DNA of 64,000 nt from GCA-2731375 sp964631725 (GCA_964631725.1 CAZVYX010000010.1:1-64000), one strand, 5' to 3'. Shown: positions 1-7,346, counted from the stretch's first letter. Notes: a model not told the origin generated them from the sequence alone. Numbers and translations are program-made.

Positions 1-964
1 ACCAGAAGCCGTTGTAGATCAACTCCGCATAGCGGGGCATGATCTCGTCCTTCAGATGCATCGCACCCCTATCCAGGGTAATGCTTTCGATGCCCCGGTG
101 GGCCGCCAACAGCACGGTGCCGCCCGGCGTTTCATAAATACCCCGGCTTTTCATGCCGACGAAGCGGCCTTCAACGAGGTCCAGGCGGCCAACGCCATTG
201 GCGCCGCCCAATTGATTTAGCTTGGTCAGCAACTCCGCCGGCGTCATGGCGACGCCGTCGATGGCGACGGCGTCGCCGTTCTTGAATTCGATCTCCACAT
301 AGGTGGGCGTGTCCGGTGCCGCCTCGGGCGAGACACTGCGGGAGTAGACGAACTCGCCCGGCTCGTGCCAGGGATCTTCCAGGGCCTTGCCCTCGGCGGA
401 AATATGCAACAGGTTGGCATCGACCGAGAACGGCGCCTCGCCGCGTTTGTCCTTAGGAATAGGGATCTGGTGCTTTTCCGCGAACTCGATCAGCGCCGTG
501 CGCGATTGCAGGTCCCACTCCCGCCAGGGCGCGATCACCTTGATATCCGGGTTCAGGGCGTAATAGCCCAGTTCGAAGCGGACCTGGTCATTACCCTTGC
601 CCGTGGCGCCATGGGACACCGCATCGGCGCCGGTTTCCGCCGCGATTTCGATCTGGCGCTTGGAAATCAAGGGCCGGGCAATGGAGGTGCCCAGCAGGTA
701 CAGGCCCTCGTACAACGCATTGGCGCGGAACATGGGGAAGACAAAGTCGCGGGTGAATTCTTCCCGCAGGTCCTCGATATAAATCTCCTTGATGCCCAGC
801 ATTTCGGCCTTGGCGCGGGCCGGCTCCACTTCCTCGCCCTGGCCCAGATCGGCGGTAAAGGTCACCACCTCGCATTGATAGGCTTCCTGCAGCCATTTCA
901 GAATGACCGAGGTGTCCAGTCCGCCGGAATAGGCCAATACGACCTTGTTTACATCGCCTGCCAT
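1..964 (-). CDS. argG: Argininosuccinate synthase, N-terminal part (3' end outside window)
   Basis: This enzyme joins citrulline and aspartate, using ATP, to make argininosuccinate in arginine biosynthesis in the cytoplasm. The visible 321 codons begin MAGDVNKVVLAYSGGLDTS, which contains the N-type ATP pyrophosphatase loop SGGLDTS at about residues 14-20. A conserved HGATGKGNDQVRFE stretch follows near residue 120. The family is about 400 residues long, so roughly 80 C-terminal residues lie beyond the left edge. The ATG at 964 fits the family N-terminus, and a candidate promoter lies about 45 bases upstream. The open frame runs uninterrupted to base 2. It is transcribed leftward, away from the small gene upstream. 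Identification is secure. Confidence 0.96.
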   Translation of the reverse strand, partial: MAGDVNKVVLAYSGGLDTSVILKWLQEAYQCEVVTFTADLGQGEEVEPARAKAEMLGIKEIYIEDLREEFTRDFVFPMFRANALYEGLYLLGTSIARPLISKRQIEIAAETGADAVSHGATGKGNDQVRFELGYYALNPDIKVIAPWREWDLQSRTALIEFAEKHQIPIPKDKRGEAPFSVDANLLHISAEGKALEDPWHEPGEFVYSRSVSPEAAPDTPTYVEIEFKNGDAVAIDGVAMTPAELLTKLNQLGGANGVGRLDLVEGRFVGMKSRGIYETPGGTVLLAAHRGIESITLDRGAMHLKDEIMPRYAELIYNGFW

Positions 965-1008
965 GGTGCTGCGCCTTAGGTTTGGAAAAGGGAGTAATTG
1001 CGGCGCGG

Positions 1009-1036
1009 AGTATAGGCATTTGCGGCCCGCCAGCAA
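1009..1036 (-). promoter_or_regulatory. Candidate sigma-70 promoter of argG
   Basis: Read leftward, TTGCTG (1036-1031) and TATACT (1014-1009) are separated by 16 bases and lie 45 bases before the argG start codon. Both boxes match the housekeeping consensus in four or five of six positions. This is inferred from sequence only. Confidence 0.45.
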
Positions 1037-1098
1037 CGACGAAATCGGTGGCACCTATTGAGGCGAATTGTCACGTGCCAAAAGCCCCGAGCGGCTCG

Positions 1099-1353
1099 CT
1101 AGTCCTCGTGCCAGCGATGGCCGGCGACCACGCCCAGGCCGGCGTAATGGGGCCGGGTTTCGATCGCCCGGCCGCCGCAGCGGCCGCAGCTCAAACGCCG
1201 GGCCACGGCCGCCACCGCCGTGCGGCCGTCTAGCCGGGCCAGCAAATCCGCCACCGCCAGCACCCGGTGATGGCCGCAGTCCAGGCACCAGGCCGCCACG
1301 GGGACATCCTGACCCGCCAAATCCCGCAATCGTGGCCCCGCTTCATTAACCAT
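1099..1353 (-). CDS. Small zinc-ribbon-like protein of unknown function
   Basis: This 84-residue protein has two CxxC pairs, CLDCGHH at about residue 23 and CGRCGGR at about residue 56, spaced like a zinc ribbon. Between them is a leucine- and alanine-rich segment that could form a helix. I do not recognise a named family, although short proteins of this layout are common in Alphaproteobacteria. The ATG start at 1353 was chosen because it gives the full cysteine array. The gene lies upstream of argG on the same strand, separated by about 130 bases that include the argG promoter. Function is unknown. Nucleic-acid binding would be a guess. Confidence 0.6.
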   Translation of the reverse strand: MVNEAGPRLRDLAGQDVPVAAWCLDCGHHRVLAVADLLARLDGRTAVAAVARRLSCGRCGGRAIETRPHYAGLGVVAGHRWHED

Positions 1354-1565
1354 GCGCGCATTTAATCACATAAATTAGAACATATAATGAAAATAACAGG
1401 AACATTTGTTCCCGCCAATGCGCCACCGCTTGCGCCGACGGCCGGCCATCCCTACATATGGTATGCACGGTGCCGTTCCGGGCCGTGTGCGGACGCCTGC
1501 TGGGATCAACCTCCCCTTGGGTCCGTTATGCGTAAGAATACTGGTGTAGGACCTAATTTTAGGAC

Positions 1566-1599
1566 CGCCATGCCCGCTCATATCCAGGAGGAGGTGGCG
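1566..1599 (+). promoter_or_regulatory. Possible RNA thermometer hiding the hsp20 ribosome-binding site
   Basis: CGCCA (1566-1570) can pair with TGGCG (1595-1599). This closes a hairpin whose 3' side holds the purine-rich Shine-Dalgarno tract AGGAGGAGG (1586-1594). GCCC and GCT on the 5' side face that tract. An alternative anti-Shine-Dalgarno, ACCTCCCC, lies at 1509-1516. Hiding the ribosome-binding site of a small heat-shock gene is the known logic of ROSE and fourU thermometers in Alphaproteobacteria. Assignment here is inference without folding calculations. Confidence 0.4.
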
Positions 1600-1601
1600 C
1601 C

Positions 1602-2063
1602 ATGAACAGATTATCCGCCTTTAACAGTCCGCTGTTGTTGGGTTTTGATCATTTCGAACAATTGCTGGACCGTGTGGCGAAATCCGCCAACGACGGCTAC
1701 CCCCCCTACAATATCGAACGTATCGCCACCGACGGCCTGCGCATTACCCTCGCCGTGGCCGGTTTCGCCCGCGAGGATCTGCAGATCGCGGCGGAAGATA
1801 ACCAATTGATCGTGCGCGGCCGGCAAAAGGACGATGAGGAACGGGTCTATGTCCACCGCGGCATCGCGGCGCGGCAATTTCAACGCAGTTTCGTCCTGGC
1901 CGAAGGGATCGAGATAGCCGGCGCCGCCCTGGACAACGGCCTGTTGCATATCGATCTGGTGCGCCCCGAACCGGAGGTGGTTTCGCGTATCATCGAAATC
2001 GACGCCGGCCCGCCGGGAGGCAACGGTAAAATGTCGGTCAGTACCGATCAGCGGAAGGAGTAG
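1602..2063 (+). CDS. Small heat-shock protein, Hsp20/IbpA family
   Basis: This is an ATP-independent chaperone that holds unfolding proteins under heat stress. The 153-residue length is normal for bacterial class A small heat-shock proteins. The alpha-crystallin domain spans about residues 35-135. The N-terminal FDHFEQLLDRV and PYNIER motifs are the same as in IbpA-like proteins, and the characteristic A-G-F-A-REDL segment lies near residue 55. A strong AGGAGGAGG ribosome site sits 7 bases before the ATG and may be occluded by a hairpin. A DUF1150 gene follows after 3 bases, an arrangement typical of Alphaproteobacteria. Regulation by heat, through the 5' leader or sigma-32, is expected but not shown. 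Confidence 0.93.
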   Translation: MNRLSAFNSPLLLGFDHFEQLLDRVAKSANDGYPPYNIERIATDGLRITLAVAGFAREDLQIAAEDNQLIVRGRQKDDEERVYVHRGIAARQFQRSFVLAEGIEIAGAALDNGLLHIDLVRPEPEVVSRIIEIDAGPPGGNGKMSVSTDQRKE

Positions 2064-2066
2064 ATC

Positions 2067-2300
2067 ATGGACAGCCCCAAGAACGAAATCGTGGAACAAG
2101 GCCTGCGCGACCTGTCGACTGAAGGCTTGGCCATGCTGGGCACGGACCAGATCGCCTATATCCGCCCGCATCAGATCAAGGGTCAGACCATCTATGTGGT
2201 GCACGGCGCCAACGGCAAGGAACTAGCCGGCTTCGACAACCGGGCCAGCGCGCTCGCCGCCTGTTTCGAGCACGAGCTGGAAGCCATGGCGCTGAATTAG
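2067..2300 (+). CDS. DUF1150 family protein
   Basis: This short protein of 77 residues matches the DUF1150 family (Pfam PF06620) by its pattern LxxLGxDQIAYIRP followed by VVHGANGKELAGFDNRASA. The family is commonly found directly after hsp20 genes in Alphaproteobacteria. Here it starts 3 bases after the hsp20 stop, so the two are almost certainly co-transcribed. No catalytic residues or membrane segments are visible. A role connected to heat-stress proteostasis is inferred only from context. Confidence 0.85.
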   Translation: MDSPKNEIVEQGLRDLSTEGLAMLGTDQIAYIRPHQIKGQTIYVVHGANGKELAGFDNRASALAACFEHELEAMALN

Positions 2301-2325
2301 ACCTTTTTCGGAATTGGCTTATCCG

Positions 2326-2388
2326 CCCGCTCCCCCTCCCGGCCGCCCACGGGATCATACTCATTGGGCGGCCGGGAGGGGGAGCGGG
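2326..2388. terminator. Perfect 24-bp inverted repeat between convergent genes
   Basis: Bases 2326-2349 are exactly complementary in reverse to 2365-2388, with a 15-base loop. The repeat sits between the stop of the DUF1150 gene and the stop of the leftward aminotransferase gene, so it could end transcripts from both sides. There is no U-run on either side, so this is not a textbook Rho-independent terminator. It may act as a transcript-end stabiliser. Confidence 0.6.
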
Positions 2389-2414
2389 TGGTCTAGCCGG
2401 CATTGAAGAACGCC

Positions 2415-3638
2415 TTACCGTTCGACATTCGCGCCGCGCAGGGGCACGCCGAATTCGTCGTGGCAAATCTGCGCCAGCAGGGTGACGCCCTCGCGGATTT
2501 GCGCATGCGTCGGGTTGCCGAAGCACAGGCGGAAACGGCGCCGGCCGCTGGCCGGATCAGCCGACCATTCGGAGCCTGGATTGATGGCCACGCCCTGAGC
2601 CGCCGCAACCTGCGCCAGCTTGTCCGTATCGACCTCCTCGGGCATGGTGATCCAGATGAAGATACCGCCCTGAGGTGCGACCACTTCCGCCGTGGTGCCG
2701 AATTGCTCTTCCAGGACCGAGAGCATCAGATCGCATTTCGCCTTCAGGGTCTGACGCAGTTCCGCCACATGGCCGGCGAATTGCGTGGTGCAGAATTCCG
2801 CCAGGGCCATCTGCTCCAACGCACCGCAGCCGCCGTCGGTCTTCAACGGGAGGAGCTGGCTCAGCACGGGCCAGTCGGCGACGACATAGCCGATGCGCAA
2901 GGCGGGCGCGATGGTCTTGGAAAAGGTGGCGCAATAGATCACCTGACCCGCATCATCCATGGACCGGATACTGGGCGGGCGGGTTCCGTCCCAGGTCAGA
3001 TCCGAATAGCAGTCATCTTCAAAGATCGGCACGCCGTATTGCCGCGCCAGGTCCAGCATCTGCCGGCGCCGCTCGACGCCCATGATGCTGCCGGACGGGT
3101 TTTGCACCGTCGGAATAGTGTAGATGTATTTCGCCTGCTCGCCCTTGCTCTTCAGATCTCCGAGAATTTGATCCAGGTGGCCCATGTCCATGCCGCCTTC
3201 GTCCACCTTGACCAAGATGTAATCGATGCCCAGGTAGCGCAGCCGGCTCAGGGAGGAGGCATAGCAGACCTCTTCCACGATCACCTTATCGCCCTTGTTC
3301 AGAAAGGCATTGTTGACCAGGTCGATCCCTTGGTTGGACCCGGTGGTGATCAACATATCGTCGGGGTCCGTCGGCATGCCGGCGTTGGCTTCCAGCAGGC
3401 CGGCAATGGCCTCGCGCAGCGGGCGATAGCCCTGGGGGCCGCTGTTCATGCCATAGGTCGCCAGTTGCTGGCCGTCGCGCTGCATGACCTTGGCCATGGC
3501 GTCGGTCAGGGCCTGCACCGGCACCGAGGCGGCATCGTTGTTGCCGCCGATGAAGCTGTATTTGGGAAAGCCAGCCCAGCGGGCGGCGGCGGGAGCGGGC
3601 AATCCGGTGCGGAAAAGCGTGCTGTAATCAAAACTCAT
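2415..3638 (-). CDS. PLP-dependent aminotransferase, class I/II (LysN/ARO8-like)
   Basis: This 407-residue fold-type I aminotransferase probably transfers amino groups between an amino acid and a 2-oxo acid in the cytoplasm. It has the Y-G-x-x-x-G-P-x-G-Y-x-P-L-R-E motif near residue 65, the loop ITTGSNQGID, the NPSG motif in YTIPTVQNPSG, the FEDDCYSDL segment and the PLP-lysine region TFSKTIAPALRIGYV. The C-terminal RFRLCFGNP holds the carboxylate-binding arginine. The protein resembles the catalytic half of MocR/2-aminoadipate aminotransferases but has no DNA-binding domain. A GTG 27 bases upstream could extend it by 9 residues. The ATG at 3638 gives the more usual start. The substrate cannot be read from the sequence. 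Confidence 0.88.
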   Translation of the reverse strand: MSFDYSTLFRTGLPAPAAARWAGFPKYSFIGGNNDAASVPVQALTDAMAKVMQRDGQQLATYGMNSGPQGYRPLREAIAGLLEANAGMPTDPDDMLITTGSNQGIDLVNNAFLNKGDKVIVEEVCYASSLSRLRYLGIDYILVKVDEGGMDMGHLDQILGDLKSKGEQAKYIYTIPTVQNPSGSIMGVERRRQMLDLARQYGVPIFEDDCYSDLTWDGTRPPSIRSMDDAGQVIYCATFSKTIAPALRIGYVVADWPVLSQLLPLKTDGGCGALEQMALAEFCTTQFAGHVAELRQTLKAKCDLMLSVLEEQFGTTAEVVAPQGGIFIWITMPEEVDTDKLAQVAAAQGVAINPGSEWSADPASGRRRFRLCFGNPTHAQIREGVTLLAQICHDEFGVPLRGANVER

Positions 3639-3765
3639 GGCTTTGGACTTTCTGGCTGAGGCCACTATTTGTTGTGCGCCTGGCGCGGCGGGTTTTTGAA
3701 ATTCATCGCATTAATGCTATTCTTATGACAGGGAATCAACAAATCTAAGCGAGGGGACAAAAAAA

Positions 3766-4371
3766 ATGGCGGGAATCCTGTCAAATTTGCGCAACACGGT
3801 GATTGCGGGCATTGCCCTGACGGTCATCATGATCATCATTCTCATGGCATGGCACGCGGGCTCTTTCGCCTTCGACATGGCCTGGGCGACGTTCTTTTTC
3901 CGCTGGCTGCATGTGCTCTGCGGGGTCATGTGGATCGGCATCCTGTGGTACTTCAACTTCGTGCAGATCCCGACCATGCCTTCGATCCCGGACGAACAGA
4001 AACCGGCGATCGGCAAGCATATCGCGCCCTGCGCCCTGTTCTGGTTCCGCTGGGGCGCCATGGGCACCATCGTCACTGGCCTGATCCTGGCCTGGATGAG
4101 CGGCTATGTGGTTGACGCCATCGCCCTCGGCCTGACCGACGGCGTGCCGAAACATACCGCCATCGGCATCGGCATGTGGCTGGGCACGATCATGTGGTTC
4201 AACGTCTGGTTCATCATCTGGCCGAACCAGAAAAAGGCCCTGGGCATTGTCGATGCGGATGCGGATACCAAGGCGGCCTCGGCGCGGACGGCGATGCTGT
4301 TCAGCCGCACCAACACCTTGCTGTCGATCCCCATGCTCTATGCCATGGTTTCGGCCCAGAACATCTACTAA
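3766..4371 (+). CDS. Urate oxidase N-terminal-type membrane protein (PuuD-like, no cytochrome domain)
   Basis: This is a 201-residue integral membrane protein with about five hydrophobic segments. It carries the conserved FFRWLHVLCGVMWIGILWYFNF segment near residue 44, then ALFWFRWGAM and a GTIMWFNVWFIIWPNQKK segment, which are hallmarks of the urate_ox_N family (DUF989). Full-length bacterial PuuD enzymes add a C-terminal cytochrome c domain. That domain is absent here and no CxxCH is seen. The histidine in RWLHV could bind haem. No purine-catabolism genes lie nearby, so a urate role is doubtful. A terminator follows immediately, which suggests a single-gene unit. Confidence 0.8.
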   Translation: MAGILSNLRNTVIAGIALTVIMIIILMAWHAGSFAFDMAWATFFFRWLHVLCGVMWIGILWYFNFVQIPTMPSIPDEQKPAIGKHIAPCALFWFRWGAMGTIVTGLILAWMSGYVVDAIALGLTDGVPKHTAIGIGMWLGTIMWFNVWFIIWPNQKKALGIVDADADTKAASARTAMLFSRTNTLLSIPMLYAMVSAQNIY

Positions 4372-4392
4372 GACGCAGGCAGTCTGTAACAG

Positions 4393-4430
4393 CGAGGCCC
4401 GGGCCGAAAGGTCCGGGCCTCGTGGTTTTT
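4393..4430 (+). terminator. Rho-independent terminator after the PuuD-like gene
   Basis: A 13-bp stem (4393-4405 with 4410-4422, one G-U pair) with a GAAA loop is followed by GGTTTTT. It lies 22 bases after the stop codon at 4371. Confidence 0.9.
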
Positions 4431-4458
4431 GTATAAGGTGGTCGAGGCGGGGTCAGGC

Positions 4459-4525
4459 CGCGACGGCGGCCCGCCGCCCCTGCGCCGCACACGCGTAGCG
4501 GTGCGCCGCGCGCACAAGCGTGAGC
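4459..4525 (+). repeat. Dispersed intergenic palindromic repeat, copy A
   Basis: This copy starts with CGACGGCGGCCCG and contains TGCGCCGCAC, AGCGGTGCGC and AAGCGTGAGC. These modules recur in the same order in the inverted copy at 7271-7346, and the first is shared with 48781-48860. It lies between the terminator at 4393-4430 and the 3' end of the enolase-superfamily gene. Confidence 0.55.
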
Positions 4526-4539
4526 GAAAAGCAGCGCCC

Positions 4540-5640
4540 CTACTCGAGTGTCCCGGCGTGTTCCCGCTTCACCAGGTCCCAGTCGATCTGATAGCCCAGG
4601 CCCGGTTCGGTCGGGGCATGGACATAGCCGTCGACATACTGAATGTCCTCGACCAGGCCGAATTCGTTCGCGCCGGTGCAGGGGAAGAATTCGAAGAACT
4701 CGCAGTTCGGTATTGCCATGGTGACGTGCAGGTTGGCGACATTGTTCAGGGAATTGCCGCCGTGGTGGACTTCGCATTTCATGTTGAAGCCTTCGGCCAG
4801 ATGGGCCAGGCGCATCATCGGCGTGATGCCGCCCGTGATGGCCACGTCGCCGCGCAGGATGTCGGTGGCATTCTGGGTAATCCATTGCGCCATGCCATAG
4901 AAACGGCCCGGCGCGTATTCCGTCGCCATGATGGGGATGTCCAGCTTCTGCTTCAGCTTGACGTAGTTATAGATATCCTCTTCCACCAGGGGGTCTTCGT
5001 ACCAGTAGAAATCCAGCTCCTCGATGGCCCGGCCCAGGCGCATGGCGTCCTCGTACTGATAGGCCCACATGGCATCCATCATCAGCTCCATCCCGTCGCC
5101 GACGCCCTCGCGCACGGCCTGGGAAATCTCGATATCCGCCTTGAGGCTGCCGTGGGGGTGCAGCTTGTGGGCTTTCCAGCCCATTTCCTTGAAGCGCAGG
5201 GCCTCCTCGACATATTCCTCCTTGGTTTCGTGATAGGCGGTGGAGGAGTAGACCGGCACGCTTTCCTTGCAGGTGCCCAGCAGGCGATGGATCGGCTGGT
5301 TGGCGATCTTGCCGTTGATGTCCCACAGGCAGATATCGATGGCGCCGATCACATTGGTCGCGACGGAGCGGTTCGCCTTCCACATCTCCCACCAGATGGC
5401 GCCGATATCCTGGGGGTCGCGGCCCATGATCATCGGCTTGATGAACTCGATCAGCCCCGGCGCGTAATGCTGCGCCCCCATGCGGGAGGAACCGAGAAAG
5501 GCATTGCCGCTGATCCCTTCGTCGGTCTCCACCGTGACGATGCCGAGCTGCTGCGTTTGCCCGAACACGGTCCCGACACCGGTCTTCCAGCCCGCGGATT
5601 TCCAGTTGCAGATATCGATCTTGACGTTGCTGATTTTCAT
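4540..5640 (-). CDS. Mandelate racemase/muconate lactonizing enzyme family protein
   Basis: This is a member of the enolase superfamily, 366 residues long, which abstracts a proton next to a carboxylate to dehydrate or epimerise an acid sugar or related acid. Metal ligands are visible as D189 (LMMDAMW), E215 (WYEDPL) and E241 (MATEYA). The general-base candidates are K156/K159 (KAHKLH) and the H292/H293-D265 pair (EVHHGG and RGDVAITGG), the layout of the mandelate racemase subgroup. The ATG at 5640 was chosen because GGAGGAAG lies just upstream. Earlier in-frame starts would add 39 unrelated residues. The gene stands alone and the substrate is unknown. Confidence 0.88.
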   Translation of the reverse strand: MKISNVKIDICNWKSAGWKTGVGTVFGQTQQLGIVTVETDEGISGNAFLGSSRMGAQHYAPGLIEFIKPMIMGRDPQDIGAIWWEMWKANRSVATNVIGAIDICLWDINGKIANQPIHRLLGTCKESVPVYSSTAYHETKEEYVEEALRFKEMGWKAHKLHPHGSLKADIEISQAVREGVGDGMELMMDAMWAYQYEDAMRLGRAIEELDFYWYEDPLVEEDIYNYVKLKQKLDIPIMATEYAPGRFYGMAQWITQNATDILRGDVAITGGITPMMRLAHLAEGFNMKCEVHHGGNSLNNVANLHVTMAIPNCEFFEFFPCTGANEFGLVEDIQYVDGYVHAPTEPGLGYQIDWDLVKREHAGTLE

Positions 5641-5739
5641 GGTTGCTTCCTCCTGCCCACCGGTCGGCCCGTTCGAACGCAATAAACTATTGGCCTGATA
5701 TTGGCTGGATTTCCGGGAATGATCAAATCGCCGCTCGGA

Positions 5740-5769
5740 TTGCAATTCAACGTGCAAGTAATATATACT
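5740..5769 (+). promoter_or_regulatory. Candidate promoter of the first parDE pair
   Basis: TTGCAA (5740-5745) and TATACT (5764-5769) are spaced by 18 bases and lie about 40 bases before parD. The -10 box touches a palindrome, which fits autoregulation by the antitoxin. Confidence 0.5.
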
Positions 5770-5778
5770 ACTCAGTAG
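5768..5778. promoter_or_regulatory. Palindrome, possible ParD operator
   Basis: CTACT-C-AGTAG is a perfect 5-1-5 palindrome overlapping the end of the candidate -10 box upstream of parD. ParD antitoxins carry an N-terminal ribbon-helix-helix domain that binds such operators, so an operator role is plausible but inferred. Confidence 0.4.
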
Positions 5779-5809
5779 GGAAATTTACTCCACAGGCTGG
5801 AATAACGAA

Positions 5810-6076
5810 ATGCCAATGGTCAAAAAAAGCATATCCGTGACCGATCAGCAGAACGATTGGATCAAGGCTCAAATCGAATCCGGGCACTACGGCAACGAAA
5901 GCGAGGTCGTCCGTGAGTTGATCCGAGAAAGGCAGTTGCGGGAACAGGAAACCCATGCCGAAATCCAAGCCATCCGCGCCAAACTGATCGAGGCGGAGAA
6001 AGGTGGTTTCACCGACCAGACAGTAGATCAGATCTGGGAAGAAGCCAGACAACAGCGCAAGCCAGGGCATGTCTAG
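5810..6076 (+). CDS. parD: ParD-type antitoxin (ribbon-helix-helix)
   Basis: This 88-residue antitoxin of a type II toxin-antitoxin pair would bind its own promoter and neutralise ParE. The N-terminal half, KKSISVTDQQNDWIKAQ followed by SGHYGNESEVVRELIRER, is the ribbon-helix-helix signature of the ParD/CC2985 family. The C-terminal half, acidic and helical with W near residue 77, is the toxin-binding tail. It overlaps the toxin gene by 8 bases, so translation is coupled. The start could be the ATG at 5816 instead of 5810, giving MVKKSIS. A second, diverged parDE pair lies at 26 kb. Confidence 0.9.
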   Translation: MPMVKKSISVTDQQNDWIKAQIESGHYGNESEVVRELIRERQLREQETHAEIQAIRAKLIEAEKGGFTDQTVDQIWEEARQQRKPGHV

Positions 6077-6353
6077 CTATCGACTGAGCGAGGCCGCAAA
6101 ACAGGATTTGATTGAAATCGCCCTATACGGCGATGAATATCACGGCATCACGCAATCCGACAGGTATCGGGATCAGCTCATGCAAAGGTTCTCGCAATTG
6201 GCTGAGCGACCGCTGCTGTACGCCGCCGTCGACCATATCCGTCCAGGATATCGACGCAGTGTATTCGGCAGCCATTCAATCTATTATCGGATCATCGGCA
6301 ACACAGTTGAAATCATGCGAATTCTTGGCCGGCAGAATCCTGACCAAATCTGA
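6069..6353 (+). CDS. parE: ParE-type toxin
   Basis: This is the 94-residue partner of the upstream ParD, from the RelE/ParE superfamily. It has the family pattern YRLSEAAKQDLIEIALYG at the N-terminus, a central FSQLAERP...VDHIRPGYRRSVFGSHSIYYRI and a terminal VEIMRILGRQ. ParE proteins usually poison DNA gyrase, whereas RelE relatives cleave mRNA on ribosomes. The absence of clear RelE catalytic residues favours ParE. Length and gene order (antitoxin first, short overlap) are standard. The gene appears intact. Confidence 0.9.
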   Translation: MSSYRLSEAAKQDLIEIALYGDEYHGITQSDRYRDQLMQRFSQLAERPLLYAAVDHIRPGYRRSVFGSHSIYYRIIGNTVEIMRILGRQNPDQI

Positions 6354-6396
6354 AGGAAACCTGGGCCACACAATCATTGTGTCCCAAATGCACAAG

Positions 6397-6424
6397 CCCC
6401 CGGCGGTCATCGGACCGCCGGGGG
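6397..6424. terminator. Strong hairpin between parE and tRNA-Met, likely bidirectional terminator
   Basis: A perfect 12-bp GC-rich stem (6397-6408 with 6413-6424) closes a 4-base ATCG loop. It lies 9 bases beyond the 3' end of the leftward tRNA and 43 bases after parE. TTTGGTATTT follows on the + strand. A second palindrome, ACACAATCATTGTGT, lies just before it at about 6368-6382. Confidence 0.7.
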
Positions 6425-6433
6425 TTTGGTATT

Positions 6434-6510
6434 TGGTGGCTCCTCCCAGACTCGAACTGGGGACACCGGGATTATGATTCCCGTGCTCTAACCAACTGAG
6501 CTAAGGAGCC
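6434..6510 (-). tRNA. tRNA-Met (CAT anticodon)
   Basis: Read leftward, the 77 bases fold as a full cloverleaf. The acceptor stem is GGCTCCT with AGGAGCC, the D-arm is GCTC...GAGC, the anticodon stem is CGGGA/TCCCG around the loop ATCATAA, and the T-arm is CCCAG/CTGGG around TTCGAGT. The CCA end is encoded. The CAT anticodon could mean elongator Met or lysidine-modified Ile2. The loop and stem resemble alphaproteobacterial elongator Met more than Ile2. The paired first base pair rules out initiator tRNA. A good promoter lies upstream. Confidence 0.93.
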
Positions 6511-6548
6511 ATTTTATGGCACCCGCGCACGTGCGCCGGGGCAGGAGG

Positions 6549-6578
6549 GATATAGGGTCGCCACCGCCCCGCTGTCAA
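6549..6578 (-). promoter_or_regulatory. Promoter of tRNA-Met
   Basis: Read leftward, a perfect TTGACA (6578-6573) and TATATC (6554-6549) are spaced 18 bases apart, ending about 40 bases before the tRNA. This is the usual strong tRNA promoter shape in Alphaproteobacteria. Confidence 0.75.
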
Positions 6579-6675
6579 GCATCCTGGCGGGCCTGTGGGC
6601 AAGATATCATCGACAGGCCCGGCGCGCCGAACTAGATTGCGCCCATTCCCGTGCGCGCAACTGAAAGAACCGGCA

Positions 6676-7260
6676 ATGTCCCAACCCGACGACCCGATCG
6701 AACGCTTCCAGGCCTGGCTGGCCGAGGCCGAGCGGAGCGAGCCCCATGACGCCACGGCTATGGCCCTGGCCAGCGTCGATGGGAGTGGCATGCCCAACGT
6801 GCGCATGGTGCTGTTAAAGGGCGTCGATGAGCGGGGCTTTGTCTTCTACACCAATTTCGAAAGCGCCAAGGGCGCGGAACTCCTCGCCAATCCCAAGGCG
6901 GCGCTGTGCTTCCATTGGAAGTCCCTGCGCCGCCAGGTCCGCATCCGGGGCGCCATCGAGCCGGTGGCGGATGCGGAGGCGGATGCCTATTTCGCCTCCC
7001 GCGCCAAGGACAGCCAGATCGGCGCCTGGGCCAGCCAGCAATCCCGGCCCCTGCCCGACAGGTTCGCCCTGGAAAAGGCCGTCGCCAAGTACGCCGCGAA
7101 ACATGCGTTGAGCGCGGTGCCCCGGCCGCCCTACTGGTCCGGTTTCCGCCTGATGCACGAGCGCCTGGAATTCTGGACCGACAAACCCTTCCGCCTGCAC
7201 GACCGGGAGGTCTTCACCCGAGACGGCGATACCTGGCGGACCGAAAAGCTGTTTCCCTAG
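6676..7260 (+). CDS. pdxH: Pyridoxamine 5'-phosphate oxidase
   Basis: This FMN enzyme oxidises pyridoxamine or pyridoxine 5'-phosphate to pyridoxal phosphate, the last step of vitamin B6 synthesis and salvage. The 194-residue protein carries NVRMVLLKGVDERGFVFYTN near residue 40, the FMN-binding W-K-S-L-R-R-Q-V-R-I-R-G, SRAKDSQIGAWASQQS and the C-terminal RLMHERLEFW...R-L-H-D-R. The ATG at 6676 starts MSQPDDPIERF, a normal N-terminus. An upstream in-frame ATG would add 27 residues without similarity. The gene stands just behind the tRNA on the opposite strand. Confidence 0.95.
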   Translation: MSQPDDPIERFQAWLAEAERSEPHDATAMALASVDGSGMPNVRMVLLKGVDERGFVFYTNFESAKGAELLANPKAALCFHWKSLRRQVRIRGAIEPVADAEADAYFASRAKDSQIGAWASQQSRPLPDRFALEKAVAKYAAKHALSAVPRPPYWSGFRLMHERLEFWTDKPFRLHDREVFTRDGDTWRTEKLFP

Positions 7261-7270
7261 ATCTATTTGT

Positions 7271-7346
7271 GCTCACGCTTGCGCGCGAAGCGCACCGCTC
7301 CTCAGAGACAATGGGGGTGCGGCGCATTAGCGCCGGGCCGCCGGCC
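7271..7346 (-). repeat. Dispersed intergenic palindromic repeat, copy B
   Basis: Read leftward, this copy holds a 25-base segment (7343-7319) identical to 48796-48820. It then continues with AGCGGTGCGC and GCAAGCGTGAGC, modules shared with the copy at 4459-4525. It fills most of the gap between pdxH and the SDR gene. The identical stretch, at several sites and in both orientations, is the evidence for a repeat family. Confidence 0.6.

Noticed and set aside
1387..1605. A small plus-strand frame of 72 residues before hsp20
   Set aside because: No ribosome site, no similarity, and it covers the region of the leader hairpin. Its end overlaps the hsp20 start in a way that would disturb the ribosome site.
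6434..6510. tRNA-Ile2 or initiator tRNA instead of elongator tRNA-Met
   Set aside because: The first pair G-C is paired, unlike the initiator. The anticodon arm matches elongator Met better than Ile2, although the Ile2 possibility cannot be excluded without tilS-recognition analysis.
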